This document shows positions 37,493-45,811 of a stretch of DNA of 64,000 nt, in pieces. The stretch spans positions 1,029,135 through 1,093,134 of the forward strand of contig NZ_LT965954.1 in the NCBI RefSeq assembly GCF_900240995.1, written 5' to 3'. The notes below the pieces were generated by a model. It saw only the letters and a program-made list of their open reading frames with translations, had not been told where the DNA came from and searched no databases. Both the position numbers and the translations under genes were made by a program. The first letter of the stretch is position 1, and each line of letters starts with the position of its first letter. This DNA comes from Bacillus sp. Marseille-P3661. GTDB lineage: Bacteria; Bacillota; Bacilli; Bacillales; Bacillaceae_J.

Positions 37493-39208
37493 CTATTTTT
37501 TCAATAAAAGGATGAAACTTTGATAAGCATCTGAAACCTTTTCATAATATTGAACTAGTTTATCCATTAAATAAGAACTTTTATTTTCTTGTTCTGTCAC
37601 TTCAGATGTGTTAGTATCATCTTGTTCATAATTGTTATTTGTTGATGAATCATCTGTCCCAACAGTTGGTTCATCATTTTTTTCTGTATTTTCCTCATTA
37701 TTAGCTGTAGACTCTTCTACTGTATCATTGGATATTTCTTCTGTTTGGGCTTGCGTTTCATCTTCTGTTGTACTATCATTTTCTGCTGTTGTGTCTTCGT
37801 TTGTTGTTTCCTCATCTGTTGATTCTTCTACTGTGCTATCGGATGTTTCTTCTGTTTGGGCTTGCGTTTCTTCTTCCGGTGTACCGTCATTTTCTGCTGT
37901 TGTGTCTTCGTTTGTTGTTTCCTCATCTGTTGAGTCTTCTACTGTGTTATTAGATGTTTCTTCTGTTTGATCTTGCGTTGCTTCCTCTGTTGTACTATCA
38001 TTTTCTGCTGTTGTGTCTTCGTTTGTTGTTTCCTCATCTGTTGAGTCTTCTACTGTGCTATCGGATGTTTCTTCTGTTTGGGCTTGCGTTTCTTCTTCCG
38101 GTGTACCGTCATTTTCTGCTGTTGTGTCTTCGTTTGTTGTTTCCTCATCTGTTGAGTCTTCTACTGTGTTATTAGATGCCTCTTCTGTTTGATCCTGCGT
38201 TCCTTCTTCAATTGTGCTATCAGTTTCAGGTGCTTTATCTTCGTTCTGTGAATTATCATCAGTAAAATAATTTCCTAAATAAGTCTGGTAATAATCAATA
38301 AGTTGATCATAATCATCAACTACTGATTGGTAAGTATCGATAACCCATTTATATACTTCATTATTTTCATTTGCCTGCTCATCACTTGATTCCTGATTAC
38401 TACTCTCCTCTGTAGTTGAGGCCTCTTCATTTTCAGTCGGGATTTCTTCATCTTCCGCTGCATCTTTTAGTGATGACTGATCTTCTCCCTCTGTTTCATC
38501 CTCTTCTGTAGTTGGCTTCTCTACATCTTCAGTCGGGATTTCTTCATCTTCCGCTGCATCTTTTAGTGATGACTGATCTTCTCCCTCTGTTTCATCCTCT
38601 TCTGTAGTTGGCTTCTCTACATCTTCAGTCTGCATTTCTTCATCTTCTTCTCCATCTTCTGGTGATGACTGGTCTTCTCCTTTTGTTTCATCCTCTTCTG
38701 TCGTTGATTCCTCTACATCTTCAGTCAGGATTTCTTCATCTTCCGTTCCATCTTCTAGTGATGTTTGGTCTTCTCCCTCTGTTTCATCCTCTTCTGTAGT
38801 CGAGCTCTCTACATCTTCAGTCGGGATTTCTTCACCTTCCGCTCCATCTTCTAGTGATGTTTGGTCTTCTCCCTCTGCTTCATCCTCTTCTGTAGTCGAG
38901 TTCTCTACATCTTCAGTCGGGATTTCTTCATCTTCTGCTCTTTCATCATTTTTAGAGCTTGCTAATTTACTAATTTGTTGACCTTTATCAGCAACTCCCT
39001 TTAAACTAGTAGCCATTTCAGAAACCTGTTGACCATGATTTTTATAAGCCTTATCGACAATCTCTATCTTACTCTGAACCTGTTTTTCTACTTCATTAGC
39101 GGACGCTGGTACTCCCGCGGCTAACATTGTAGTAGCTAACATTGTGGTAGACATTACCATTGGTAATATTTTTTTCCTACTTCTTTTTTGATCTTGATTA
39201 TTTTTCAT
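37493..39208 (-). CDS. secreted, highly acidic repeat protein
   Basis: A 571-residue protein with an N-terminal signal peptide (after a basic QKRSRKK stretch, cleaved near ASAN). A short helical segment (KAYKNHGQQVSEMATSLKG) follows. Next come five full and one partial copies of a 32-residue repeat (core EIPTEDVE, then STTEEDE and GEDQ), a second helical segment (VIDTYQSVVDDYDQLIDYY), about five copies of a 37-residue repeat (core TEETSDSTVEDSTDEETTNE), and a final helix (MDKLVQYYEKVSDAYQS). It has no LPxTG, so attachment to the wall is not predicted. The repeats are almost only Asp, Glu, Ser and Thr, hence disordered and strongly negative, possibly cation-binding. I know no named family. Confidence 0.75.
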   Translation of the reverse strand: MKNNQDQKRSRKKILPMVMSTTMLATTMLAAGVPASANEVEKQVQSKIEIVDKAYKNHGQQVSEMATSLKGVADKGQQISKLASSKNDERAEDEEIPTEDVENSTTEEDEAEGEDQTSLEDGAEGEEIPTEDVESSTTEEDETEGEDQTSLEDGTEDEEILTEDVEESTTEEDETKGEDQSSPEDGEEDEEMQTEDVEKPTTEEDETEGEDQSSLKDAAEDEEIPTEDVEKPTTEEDETEGEDQSSLKDAAEDEEIPTENEEASTTEESSNQESSDEQANENNEVYKWVIDTYQSVVDDYDQLIDYYQTYLGNYFTDDNSQNEDKAPETDSTIEEGTQDQTEEASNNTVEDSTDEETTNEDTTAENDGTPEEETQAQTEETSDSTVEDSTDEETTNEDTTAENDSTTEEATQDQTEETSNNTVEDSTDEETTNEDTTAENDGTPEEETQAQTEETSDSTVEESTDEETTNEDTTAENDSTTEDETQAQTEEISNDTVEESTANNEENTEKNDEPTVGTDDSSTNNNYEQDDTNTSEVTEQENKSSYLMDKLVQYYEKVSDAYQSFILLLKK

Positions 39209-39520
39209 GGTTTCTCCTCCAACTTATCTTTATTTTTATATAGGTTTATCTCAACACAAAAGGACTTTTAATATGTAAAAACGATCAATTCCCCCTTTCA
39301 ATAACTAACACCATATTAAACAGTTGTTCATCTCAACTGCTTGTCTATAAACATAAAGTAAAGATGTAACCGTTTTGTTATTAATCATTTAAAAAATAAT
39401 GAATCATTTTTACGTTTCTGTTTCAGGCTAAATTAAATTTGTAATATTTCCTTGCAAGTTATCAATGCTTTTTCTCCACTGAAATTACTTCATGCTAAAA
39501 ATTAAACTTTCTGATCCCAC

Positions 39521-39547
39521 AAAAAAGAGCCCTCAGGCTCTTTTTTT
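39521..39547 (-). terminator. terminator after the acidic lipoprotein gene
   Basis: AAAAAAGAGCC-CTCA-GGCTCTTTTTTT, a compact perfect hairpin with A-tract and T-tract, 17 bases after the stop codon. Confidence 0.92.
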
Positions 39548-39563
39548 AAAATATCCTTAATAT

Positions 39564-39935
39564 TTACATTTCACCATCTGAATCTGATTCAGATGTTCCA
39601 CCTTCTTCATTCATATCCGTCTCACTAGTTGGCTCATCTAATGGCTCCTCATTTTCCGAAGAAAGATCTGATTCTAGCGATGGAACTTCTTCCATTTGAC
39701 CTTCAGGTGTTGTTGGCACAGGATCATCACTGTTTTCCGTTTCTTCACTCTCTCCTCCTTCACCAACTATTGGTACTTCAGTTTCTGGCTGTCCACTGAC
39801 CGGCGCTTCCTCACCTGATGGTTCTTCCATTTCTATTACTTCTGTATCGCCTTCAGTCTCTCCTCCACCACACGCTGTCAATACAACTAATGAAAACACT
39901 GACCCGAAAATTGCAGCTAACCATCTTTTACTCAT
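39564..39935 (-). CDS. acidic lipoprotein, 123 aa
   Basis: The N-terminus MSKRWLAAIFGSVFSLVVLT ends in the lipobox LTAC, followed by GGG, so the mature protein is lipidated on the outer face of the membrane. The remaining 100 residues are Glu/Asp/Ser/Thr/Pro-rich with no predicted fold. Its composition is like that of the repeat protein encoded next on the same strand, and the two may form a surface layer or cation-binding pair. Separate terminators show that they are transcribed separately. No family is recognised. Confidence 0.65.
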   Translation of the reverse strand: MSKRWLAAIFGSVFSLVVLTACGGGETEGDTEVIEMEEPSGEEAPVSGQPETEVPIVGEGGESEETENSDDPVPTTPEGQMEEVPSLESDLSSENEEPLDEPTSETDMNEEGGTSESDSDGEM

Positions 39936-40440
39936 TGAAAAATTCCTCCTTGATTGATATTTGATTAGAATAAATCCAATCTAATTTAATGCACCTTTCT
40001 TTGGCACACCTTTAATTTACCGGAAAAAAGTAATCAATCTATTATAAAATTAAGATCTGTTTGTAAAAAATTGTTAAAAGATTATGAACTCATCCATCCC
40101 CAAAGGTAAATGTCCTTCCAAAGAAAAAGTCGGTAGACATTAAGAAGGAAGGTTATTCCCCCCCCCGAGGGACTAGGCCCTGGAGTTGGCAAGTACGTAA
40201 AAAAACAGTATGCCTATGCACACTGTTCCTGCAAACATTCATAAAAATGAATTTCTCGCATTAAACTTTTTCTTACCGACTTTACTCAATAGACCAAGGT
40301 TTTTTCAGTAACTTATCCCACGATACCCTTAGAACTATTACAATCCAAATTGAATAGCATTTATTATTGTCACAATATATCCAAAGAATTATATAGGAAG
40401 AAATAGAATATTATAGAATTCTAGAAGTATAAGAGAGGTG
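39936..40440. other. intergenic region, no gene seen
   Basis: About 500 bases between divergent genes. It holds a run of nine C residues (40158-40166) within a short GC-rich patch, and a small hairpin (AACAGT / ACTGTT, about 40205-40228). No conserved reading frame is visible. Confidence 0.4.
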
Positions 40441-40450
40441 AATTTTTGCC

Positions 40451-40693
40451 ATGGTTAAAAAAATTTGGAATTGGTTTTGGTATCGGCAAGGAAAAGTAAG
40501 ATATCATATTTGGATTGACGAAGATAGGTACATTGCCTCTGCATCGAATAAACATTTAATCGCTTACAATTATGGCAACACCCCTGAACTAGCAAAAGAA
40601 GCAGCGCTTTTTACACTTCATCAAACATTAAACAAAAAAAAACGAAAATTTTTAACCAAAGGGAATAGAAATGTATTATATCGTATTAAATAA
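40451..40693 (+). CDS. hypothetical protein, 80 aa
   Basis: A small basic protein, unrecognised. The N-terminus is rich in aromatic residues (IWNWFWYRQGKVRYHIWID), the middle has SASNKHLIAYNYG, and the C-terminus is lysine-rich (NKKKRKFLTKGNRN). No membrane helix or signal is clear. A gagaggtg site precedes the ATG by about 12 bases, a little long. It is monocistronic. It could be a real lineage-specific gene; support is only the frame and the site. Confidence 0.5.
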   Translation: MVKKIWNWFWYRQGKVRYHIWIDEDRYIASASNKHLIAYNYGNTPELAKEAALFTLHQTLNKKKRKFLTKGNRNVLYRIK

Positions 40694-40860
40694 AAACGAC
40701 GCCCTTCTACTTAGAGGGGAATTCATTTATTACGTCATTTAACCTATTTTAATAAAATCCGTGGCTGTTCAATCTTTAAAATTATCACCTACTATTGTTA
40801 TTGAATAAGTGCTATCCAATACTAATATCAAAACTTTCTTATGAATAAGGAGCTTTGCAA

Positions 40861-41220
40861 ATGTCTAAGACGGAAGTAGATTCATGGTTTTATGAATATG
40901 ATCACCCGCTAAAAGATGTCATGATGTATGTGAGGGAGACTATTTTATCGGCAGATTCCCGTGTGCAAGAATGTATTAAATGGAAAAGCCCTACATTTGT
41001 TTTCAATGGAAATATCGCAAGCTTTAATCCACGTACTAAGAAACATGTTAGTTTAATGTTTCATACCGGAGCTTCAATACCTGGAAATTTCCCTCATCTT
41101 GTTGGAGAGGGAACTACTGCACGTTATATGAAATTTTTTAATCAAAATGAAGCAGAAGCCATTAGAGCTGAATTAATAGAAGTTGTTCAAACATGGTGTA
41201 AACAAAAGTCGGATATCTAG
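40861..41220 (+). CDS. DUF1801 domain protein
   Basis: A protein of 119 residues with the YdhG/DUF1801 pattern: an opening DSWFYEYDHPLKDVMMYVRETIL, the conserved ECIKWKSPTFVFNG, then SLMFHTGASIPG and a C-terminal amphipathic helix. The family fold resembles frataxin-like or YdeI proteins; function is not established. ATG at 40861 is eight bases after aaggag and is better than the TTG six bases upstream. It converges with the DUF72 gene. Confidence 0.82.
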   Translation: MSKTEVDSWFYEYDHPLKDVMMYVRETILSADSRVQECIKWKSPTFVFNGNIASFNPRTKKHVSLMFHTGASIPGNFPHLVGEGTTARYMKFFNQNEAEAIRAELIEVVQTWCKQKSDI

Positions 41221-41258
41221 TCCGTTCAAAATCATATCTTGGCTGTACCATAAAAAAA

Positions 41259-41310
41259 AGCGCCTGCCCCTGGTGCGTTAATGCATTAATACACTGAGGG
41301 TCAGGCACTG
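41259..41310. terminator. terminator-like dispersed repeat between convergent genes
   Basis: GCCTGCCCC pairs with GGGTCAGGC around the core GTGCGTTAATGCATTAATAC. A diverged copy lies at 47286-47340 next to a remnant of the same DUF72 gene, so the hairpin and gene end were duplicated together. Confidence 0.7.
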
Positions 41311-41339
41311 AGGAAAAACTACTTATTTATCCCTCCTCT

Positions 41340-42188
41340 TTAAAACAAACCCAACTGTTTGGGAGCAAGCCCATCATAATCAATTCTTAAAATTTCTTGA
41401 AATGCTTTTGCATCCTCTGCTGCATGTCCACCTGAATTATTATTGAATAATACAATAATAGTTTTGGTATGCTTTGACAGTTCCTGAATGATTTTTTTCC
41501 ATTCTAAGAGCTCTTCTCTACTATATTTATATAAAAAGCGGACTTCTCGCCAGTCGACGCCTTCTTGTTTGTTCCACCCCTGAACATTTCTGCCATGTAA
41601 CCGAACAATTGTAATGTCTGAATCCGTTGCAACAGGAACCAATGGAACCGACCCTTCTCCTACCTGTGGTTCGTCAGCAATCGAGTGAATCCATCCTTCC
41701 TGTTTCATGAACGTTAATGTACCCTCACGATATTCGGTACTAAACCATGACCGGTGTCGGAATTCAAGTGCTACAGGGATATCAGCCATCATTTCCTTAC
41801 AATACCTTATATAAGCAACATTTTCCTTACGACAGTCGAACCACGGTGGAAATTGAAATAAAACCGCTGCTAATTTTTCACTCTTCCTATAAGGATCCAG
41901 TGAATCCTTAAATATTTGAAACATTTCCTTGCTCGTGTTATAAGGATTATGATCTTTCCGCAGATGTTTTGTCATTCCTTGATACGCCTTTACTACAAAT
42001 TGAAATCCATCCGGAGTTTCTCTTATCCATTTTTCAGCATTACGGACCGGTGGAATAGCATAAAAGGACGTATCTACTTCGACAACTATAAAATGACTGC
42101 TATATTCAGCTAGTTTATCTTTTTGCTTAATTCCATTAGGAAAAAGGGAATCATGGTCCCCCCAACCTGTTAGACCTATATAAATCAT
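41340..42188 (-). CDS. DUF72 (YecE-like) family protein
   Basis: A 282-residue TIM-barrel-like DUF72 protein. It opens with MIYIGLTGWGDHDSLFP and shows the conserved VEVDTSFYAIPP, FQFVVKAYQGMTKH, VALEFRHRSW and FNNNSGGHAAEDA motifs. Relatives of YecE have no proven biochemical function; some are annotated near DNA or sugar metabolism genes. The ribosome binding site is gggag. Part of its 5' end also occurs as a remnant at 47341-47426. Confidence 0.87.
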   Translation of the reverse strand: MIYIGLTGWGDHDSLFPNGIKQKDKLAEYSSHFIVVEVDTSFYAIPPVRNAEKWIRETPDGFQFVVKAYQGMTKHLRKDHNPYNTSKEMFQIFKDSLDPYRKSEKLAAVLFQFPPWFDCRKENVAYIRYCKEMMADIPVALEFRHRSWFSTEYREGTLTFMKQEGWIHSIADEPQVGEGSVPLVPVATDSDITIVRLHGRNVQGWNKQEGVDWREVRFLYKYSREELLEWKKIIQELSKHTKTIIVLFNNNSGGHAAEDAKAFQEILRIDYDGLAPKQLGLF

Positions 42189-42669
42189 GAACTCCCTCCT
42201 CTTTAACGTTCAGAACCAGTATCTAGTAGAACATTACTAAAAACCATTTCATTACATTCACCTCCGATTTTTCATTCCGCTAGTTATTATTATATATCGT
42301 ATAGTTCGGTTTATTGTTGCGATCACTTGTCATTTTGTCTTAATTTTATTTTCTATTAAAGTTTCTATTGTAATTTTTAACATTTAGTCAGAATGTCTAG
42401 AAAAGAACTCTCCGGTAGAAATAGTGATATCACTTTGGTAGAAACTAATAATGTTTGAGATTAATGGCAGGTTTATCCTATTGGTAATAATTACTAAATT
42501 AACAACTGATAAATTCATACCATCAGCTAAAGGGAGAACGATTCTAGCAAGTACGTCATTGACAGTTGGTTGTTTAAACGTATCTTTGGGGACTAATACG
42601 GGTAGCTAATAAAGGTTCCTGAACCCTAGTACATTCAACATAATATGTAAAATTTGTACCTTTCCATTA
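42189..42669. other. intergenic region, no gene seen
   Basis: About 480 bases between divergent genes with no supported reading frame. The promoter-like part lies just downstream (42670-42753). Confidence 0.4.
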
Positions 42670-42753
42670 TTTACAAACTATTCATAATTTAATATATTCT
42701 TTACAAATCATTACATTAGCTTAATTAACATTTCAGTCTACCCTCTATATAAT
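42670..42753 (+). promoter_or_regulatory. probable PhoP-dependent promoter of phoX
   Basis: TTNACA-like hexamers lie at 42670 (TTTACA), 42681 (TTCATA), 42700 (TTTACA), 42711 (TTACAT) and 42725 (TTAACA). Two pairs have the 11-bp period of a Bacillus PhoP box. A perfect -10 TATAAT is at 42748-42753, 17 bases after the last hexamer, with no -35 match, as in activator-dependent Pho promoters. Confidence 0.6.
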
Positions 42754-42794
42754 CAGGTTTGTAAATAACTTTGAATCATAGGGAGGCAATACAA

Positions 42795-44429
42795 ATGGAT
42801 CGTCGTAAATTTTTAACGTATGTAGGAAGTAGTACTGCTGCTGTTGCTGTAGCTTCTACTGGCTTAGGCTCACTTACAAAAGCTATGACTGCAGATCATT
42901 TAATGGATAAAGGTACAACTAATAATGGAATACCGATGTCAGCACCTTTCACACCTGTGAGCCGCACTTGGGAAGATGAACTTGTTTTACCTAAGGGCTA
43001 TACATATAACATTATTGCATCTTATGGTGATGAAATTAATTCAAAGGGTGAGAAATTTGGGGATGCCGCTGATTTAACTGTATATTTCCCAATCGATGCA
43101 TTAAAAGGTGGAAATAATTCAGAAGAAGGATTAATTTGGGTAAATCATGAATTTCCAGAACCAGAAAACTATATGCAACTATTAGGTATTAATTCTAATA
43201 ACTTTGACAAAGCAAACCTAGCTAACTACCCTCAACTTCTTAAGATGGAAAAAGAAGCTGTTGGCGGATCCGTCATTCATGTAAAAAAGGAAAACGGACA
43301 GTGGAAATTAATTAAAGACGATAAGTACAACAGACGTGTGGATGGAACTACAAAAATCGAATTAACTGGACCTGCAAGAGGAAGTAGTGCTGTTAAAGGT
43401 GCAACACATGTTGAAGGTTCACTTGGTAACTGCAGTGGCGGCAGAACATTTTGGAATACTGTACTTTCCTGTGAAGAAAATACATTTTATGGAGATGACT
43501 ACGGGTGGCCAAACTTTACAGATGAGCATTATGGCTGGGTAGTCGAAGTAGACCCTTTTAATCCGAATAAACCAGTGCGCAAACATACATCCTTAGGGCG
43601 TTTTGCTCATGAAAATACAGCAATGGGATTAACAAAAGACGGTAGAGTTGTCGTATACATGGGCGATGATAAGAGAGACGAGTTCTTCTTTAAATTCATT
43701 TCTGATAGAAAGTATAATCCAAACACACGTGAAGGCAACTTTAACCTATTAGAAAGCGGAACGCTTTACGTTGCAGATCTTGGCGGCCAAAATTGGATTA
43801 AGCTTGACTATGATTCAAACAAGGATCTTCAAAACTATGAAAAAGATGGAAAGAAACTCTTTAAGAATCAAGCAGATGTTTTAACTTATGCACGTGATGC
43901 TGCTCGTGCTGTTAAAGCAACACCACTTGATCGTCCAGAAGATGTTGAAATCCACCCACAGGATGGCAGTGTGTTCTTAGCGTTAACGAATAACTCTAAT
44001 CATGGAAATTTCCACGGTCAAATTATTCGTTTCTTACCAACAGACGGCGACCATGGTTCAGACACATTCACATTTGAAGTCTTTGTTGCCGGCGGTAAGC
44101 AAAGTGGTATTACATGCCCTGATAACTTACATTTCGATAGTGTCGGAAATTTGTGGGTAGTAGAAGATTACAGTGCTACTGAAGACAATGTTTATGCTGA
44201 ATATAAGAACTGCGGTGTATTCATGATTCCAACTGATGGCGAAAGTTATGGTGAACCATTCCAATTTGCTTCAGGCCCTCGTGGTTGCGAAGTGACAGGA
44301 CCATGGTTATCGCCTGATGAGCGTACACTATTCCTAGATGTGCAACATCCTAATACTTGGAACCCATACCCAGGTCAAAAATTTGGACGCTCATGTTTAG
44401 TTGCTGTCCAAGGTGGTAGCTTTAAGTAA
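42795..44429 (+). CDS. PhoX-family alkaline phosphatase, Tat-exported
   Basis: The product is 544 residues from the ATG at 42795, which follows gggagg; the frame extends to 42771 without support. The N-terminus MDRRKFLTYVGSSTAAVAVA is a twin-arginine signal. The remainder is a PhoX (DUF839) beta-propeller with characteristic GLIWVNHEFPEP, SLGNCSGGRTFWNTVLSCEEN, GRFAHENTA, DRPEDVEIHP and GITCPDNLHFD. PhoX enzymes are calcium/iron-dependent phosphomonoesterases outside the cell that release phosphate under starvation. TatA is encoded next, and PhoP-box-like repeats precede the gene. Confidence 0.88.
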   Translation: MDRRKFLTYVGSSTAAVAVASTGLGSLTKAMTADHLMDKGTTNNGIPMSAPFTPVSRTWEDELVLPKGYTYNIIASYGDEINSKGEKFGDAADLTVYFPIDALKGGNNSEEGLIWVNHEFPEPENYMQLLGINSNNFDKANLANYPQLLKMEKEAVGGSVIHVKKENGQWKLIKDDKYNRRVDGTTKIELTGPARGSSAVKGATHVEGSLGNCSGGRTFWNTVLSCEENTFYGDDYGWPNFTDEHYGWVVEVDPFNPNKPVRKHTSLGRFAHENTAMGLTKDGRVVVYMGDDKRDEFFFKFISDRKYNPNTREGNFNLLESGTLYVADLGGQNWIKLDYDSNKDLQNYEKDGKKLFKNQADVLTYARDAARAVKATPLDRPEDVEIHPQDGSVFLALTNNSNHGNFHGQIIRFLPTDGDHGSDTFTFEVFVAGGKQSGITCPDNLHFDSVGNLWVVEDYSATEDNVYAEYKNCGVFMIPTDGESYGEPFQFASGPRGCEVTGPWLSPDERTLFLDVQHPNTWNPYPGQKFGRSCLVAVQGGSFK

Positions 44430-44450
44430 AAGCCTACTTTTTAGAGTATA

Positions 44451-44478
44451 GGTATAGACTTTACCTTAAGTCTATACC
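44451..44478 (+). terminator. terminator after phoX
   Basis: GGTATAGACTT / AAGTCTATACC is an 11-bp perfect stem with a 6-base loop, 21 bases after the stop. The T-run is weak, so some read-through to tatA is possible. Confidence 0.7.
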
Positions 44479-44596
44479 TTGCTTGATGTTTTATGGTCAG
44501 CGGAATTATATTTCTAGTATGTAGTTATATTAAATATACATTTAAAAGTGTTTGAAATCTACACCACCTATAGTTATTTAAGGAGGACAATTAGAT

Positions 44597-44794
44597 ATGT
44601 TGCAAAACATTGGAATACCAGGACTTATTCTTATCCTTGTTATTGCTTTGATTATTTTTGGGCCATCCAAACTTCCTGAAATCGGAAAAGCATTCGGGTC
44701 TACTTTACGAGAATTCAAAAAGTCTACACGCGAACTAGTTGCGGACGATGAACAAGAGGATAAGAAGAAATTAAAGGATGAAAAAATTATCTAA
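44597..44794 (+). CDS. tatA: twin-arginine translocase subunit TatA
   Basis: A 65-residue protein with the TatA plan: short N-terminus, one membrane helix ([20 protein letters not shown]), the [10 protein letters not shown] hinge, the amphipathic helix [17 protein letters not shown], and a charged tail. TatA oligomers form the pore for folded Tat substrates. It lies between the Tat substrate PhoX and a tatC remnant, as in the phoD-tatAd-tatCd arrangement of B. subtilis. An aaggagg site lies before the ATG. Confidence 0.92.
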   Translation: MLQNIGIPGLILILVIALIIFGPSKLPEIGKAFGSTLREFKKSTRELVADDEQEDKKKLKDEKII

Positions 44795-44801
44795 TTATAG
44801 C

Positions 44802-44842
44802 GAAGATGCGAGTAAGATTTGATTACTTGCATCTTCATTTTT
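44802..44842 (+). terminator. hairpin with T-run between tatA and the tatC remnant
   Basis: GAAGATGCGAGTAA / TTACTTGCATCTTC has a 7-base loop, one mismatch, and is followed by ATTTTT. It probably ends or attenuates the tatA message before tatC. Confidence 0.8.
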
Positions 44843-44860
44843 CGTAAGGAGTGCATTATT

Positions 44861-45121
44861 GTGAATACAATGGATATGGATTTGGTTAGTCATTTAGAAG
44901 AGTTGCGGAAACGCTTAATGATTACATTAGGGGCCTTTATTGCGTTTTTTATTTTAGCAATAGTTTATGCAAAAAATGTCTACCAATGGATCGTGGAGGA
45001 CTTAACGATACAACTTGCCTTATTAGGTCCAAGTGACATCATTTGGGTTTATTCAATAAAGTTAATTTATCTTCCAATTATTCGCATATTCTCTTTTTAC
45101 GAAATGCTCCTACCATATTGA
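44861..45121 (+). pseudogene. tatC: truncated tatC (N-terminal quarter only)
   Basis: The GTG at 44861 follows aaggag. The first 65 or so residues are good TatC: DLVSHLEELRKRLMITLGAF, then a membrane helix and the LALLGPSDIIWVY motif. After WVY the frame leaves the family pattern (SIKLIYLPIIRIFSF) and stops after 86 residues, whereas TatC is about 240-260 residues with six helices. I find no continuation in any frame down to 45811. The gene therefore looks deleted rather than only frameshifted, and Tat export of PhoX would need a TatC encoded elsewhere. Confidence 0.82.
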
Positions 45122-45207
45122 AAGATATTAAATTCTGCCACATAACTTCTCTTAGAATTTATGTTTATCCTGTAAGTGAAATGTAAATTTACATAAAAAT
45201 AACAATA

Positions 45208-45250
45208 GCTACGAAATAGATCAAGCCTATAGCTATCAAAATTTTTTATT
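45208..45250 (+). terminator. hairpin with T-run after the tatC remnant
   Basis: AATAGCTA and TAGCTAT arms flank about 18 bases and are followed by a TTTTTT stretch (45243-45248). Confidence 0.5.
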
Positions 45251-45332
45251 TCTTCTTAATAGAACCTTAAAGATTTATTTACTATGAATTAATTCACGGA
45301 ATATAATACTCAACTACAATATCTATAGGCAG

Positions 45333-45381
45333 GGTGACAACCGGGGTCGCCATCACTGGCAGCGAAGGAGGGGCTGTCAGT
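45333..45381. other. GC-rich double-hairpin element
   Basis: Two adjacent stems lie in otherwise AT-rich DNA: GGTGAC-N7-GTCGCC (45333-45351) and ACTGGCAGC-N9-GCTGTCAGT (45355-45381), each with one G-U pair. It has no matching reading frame of useful length. It may be a REP-like element or structured RNA. A foreign remnant is equally possible. Confidence 0.4.
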
Positions 45382-45550
45382 ATCAACACATACTTTGAAT
45401 ATAAAAAACCACATCATACTCTCTTTCTAACCCCATGAAAAATAAACCTACATAATAATAAGCGCGCAGCTCTGTGCTTTAAAAGCTTATTAAAGGACAA
45501 TTACACATTAGTTTAATCTTCGGCGAGTCATCTACGCTACGTCCTATACA

Positions 45551-45600
45551 AAAATAAGCTTGGAGACAAGGTTATTTACTCCTTATCTCCAGGCTTATTT
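45551..45600. terminator. strong bidirectional hairpin upstream of pstS
   Basis: AATAAGCTTGGAGA and TCTCCAGGCTTATT pair with one mismatch; inner AAGG / CCTT extends the stem, and A/T tracts flank it. It may be the terminator of the lost tatC. Confidence 0.7.
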
Positions 45601-45712
45601 GTATTACTAAATGGTTTGAATTACTAGTAAGTTAATCGATATCAAATATGAAGGTTTCTAAAACAAACAGTCTTATGGATAAATTTATATTGTATTTTCT
45701 TAGATAGATTGA

Positions 45713-45751
45713 TTTACAAAACATTAATATTGAATTCATATGTAGTTAACA
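45713..45751 (+). promoter_or_regulatory. PhoP box upstream of pstS
   Basis: Four hexamers TTTACA, TTAATA, TTCATA and TTAACA start at 45713, 45724, 45735 and 45746, each separated by exactly five bases. This 11-bp period of TTAACA-like direct repeats is the defined PhoP binding arrangement in Bacillus. It ends 60 bases before the start codon of pstS. Confidence 0.8.
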
Positions 45752-45811
45752 CAGAAGCTTTAAAGTAGTTTTTGTGTGAAAGAAACAAACATTTCAGGAG
45801 GAACTTAGAAT

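Noticed and set aside
37632-38799. Several plus-strand frames rich in Ser, Val and Leu
   Set aside because: They are antisense shadows of the acidic repeat gene, kept open by its repetitive codons.
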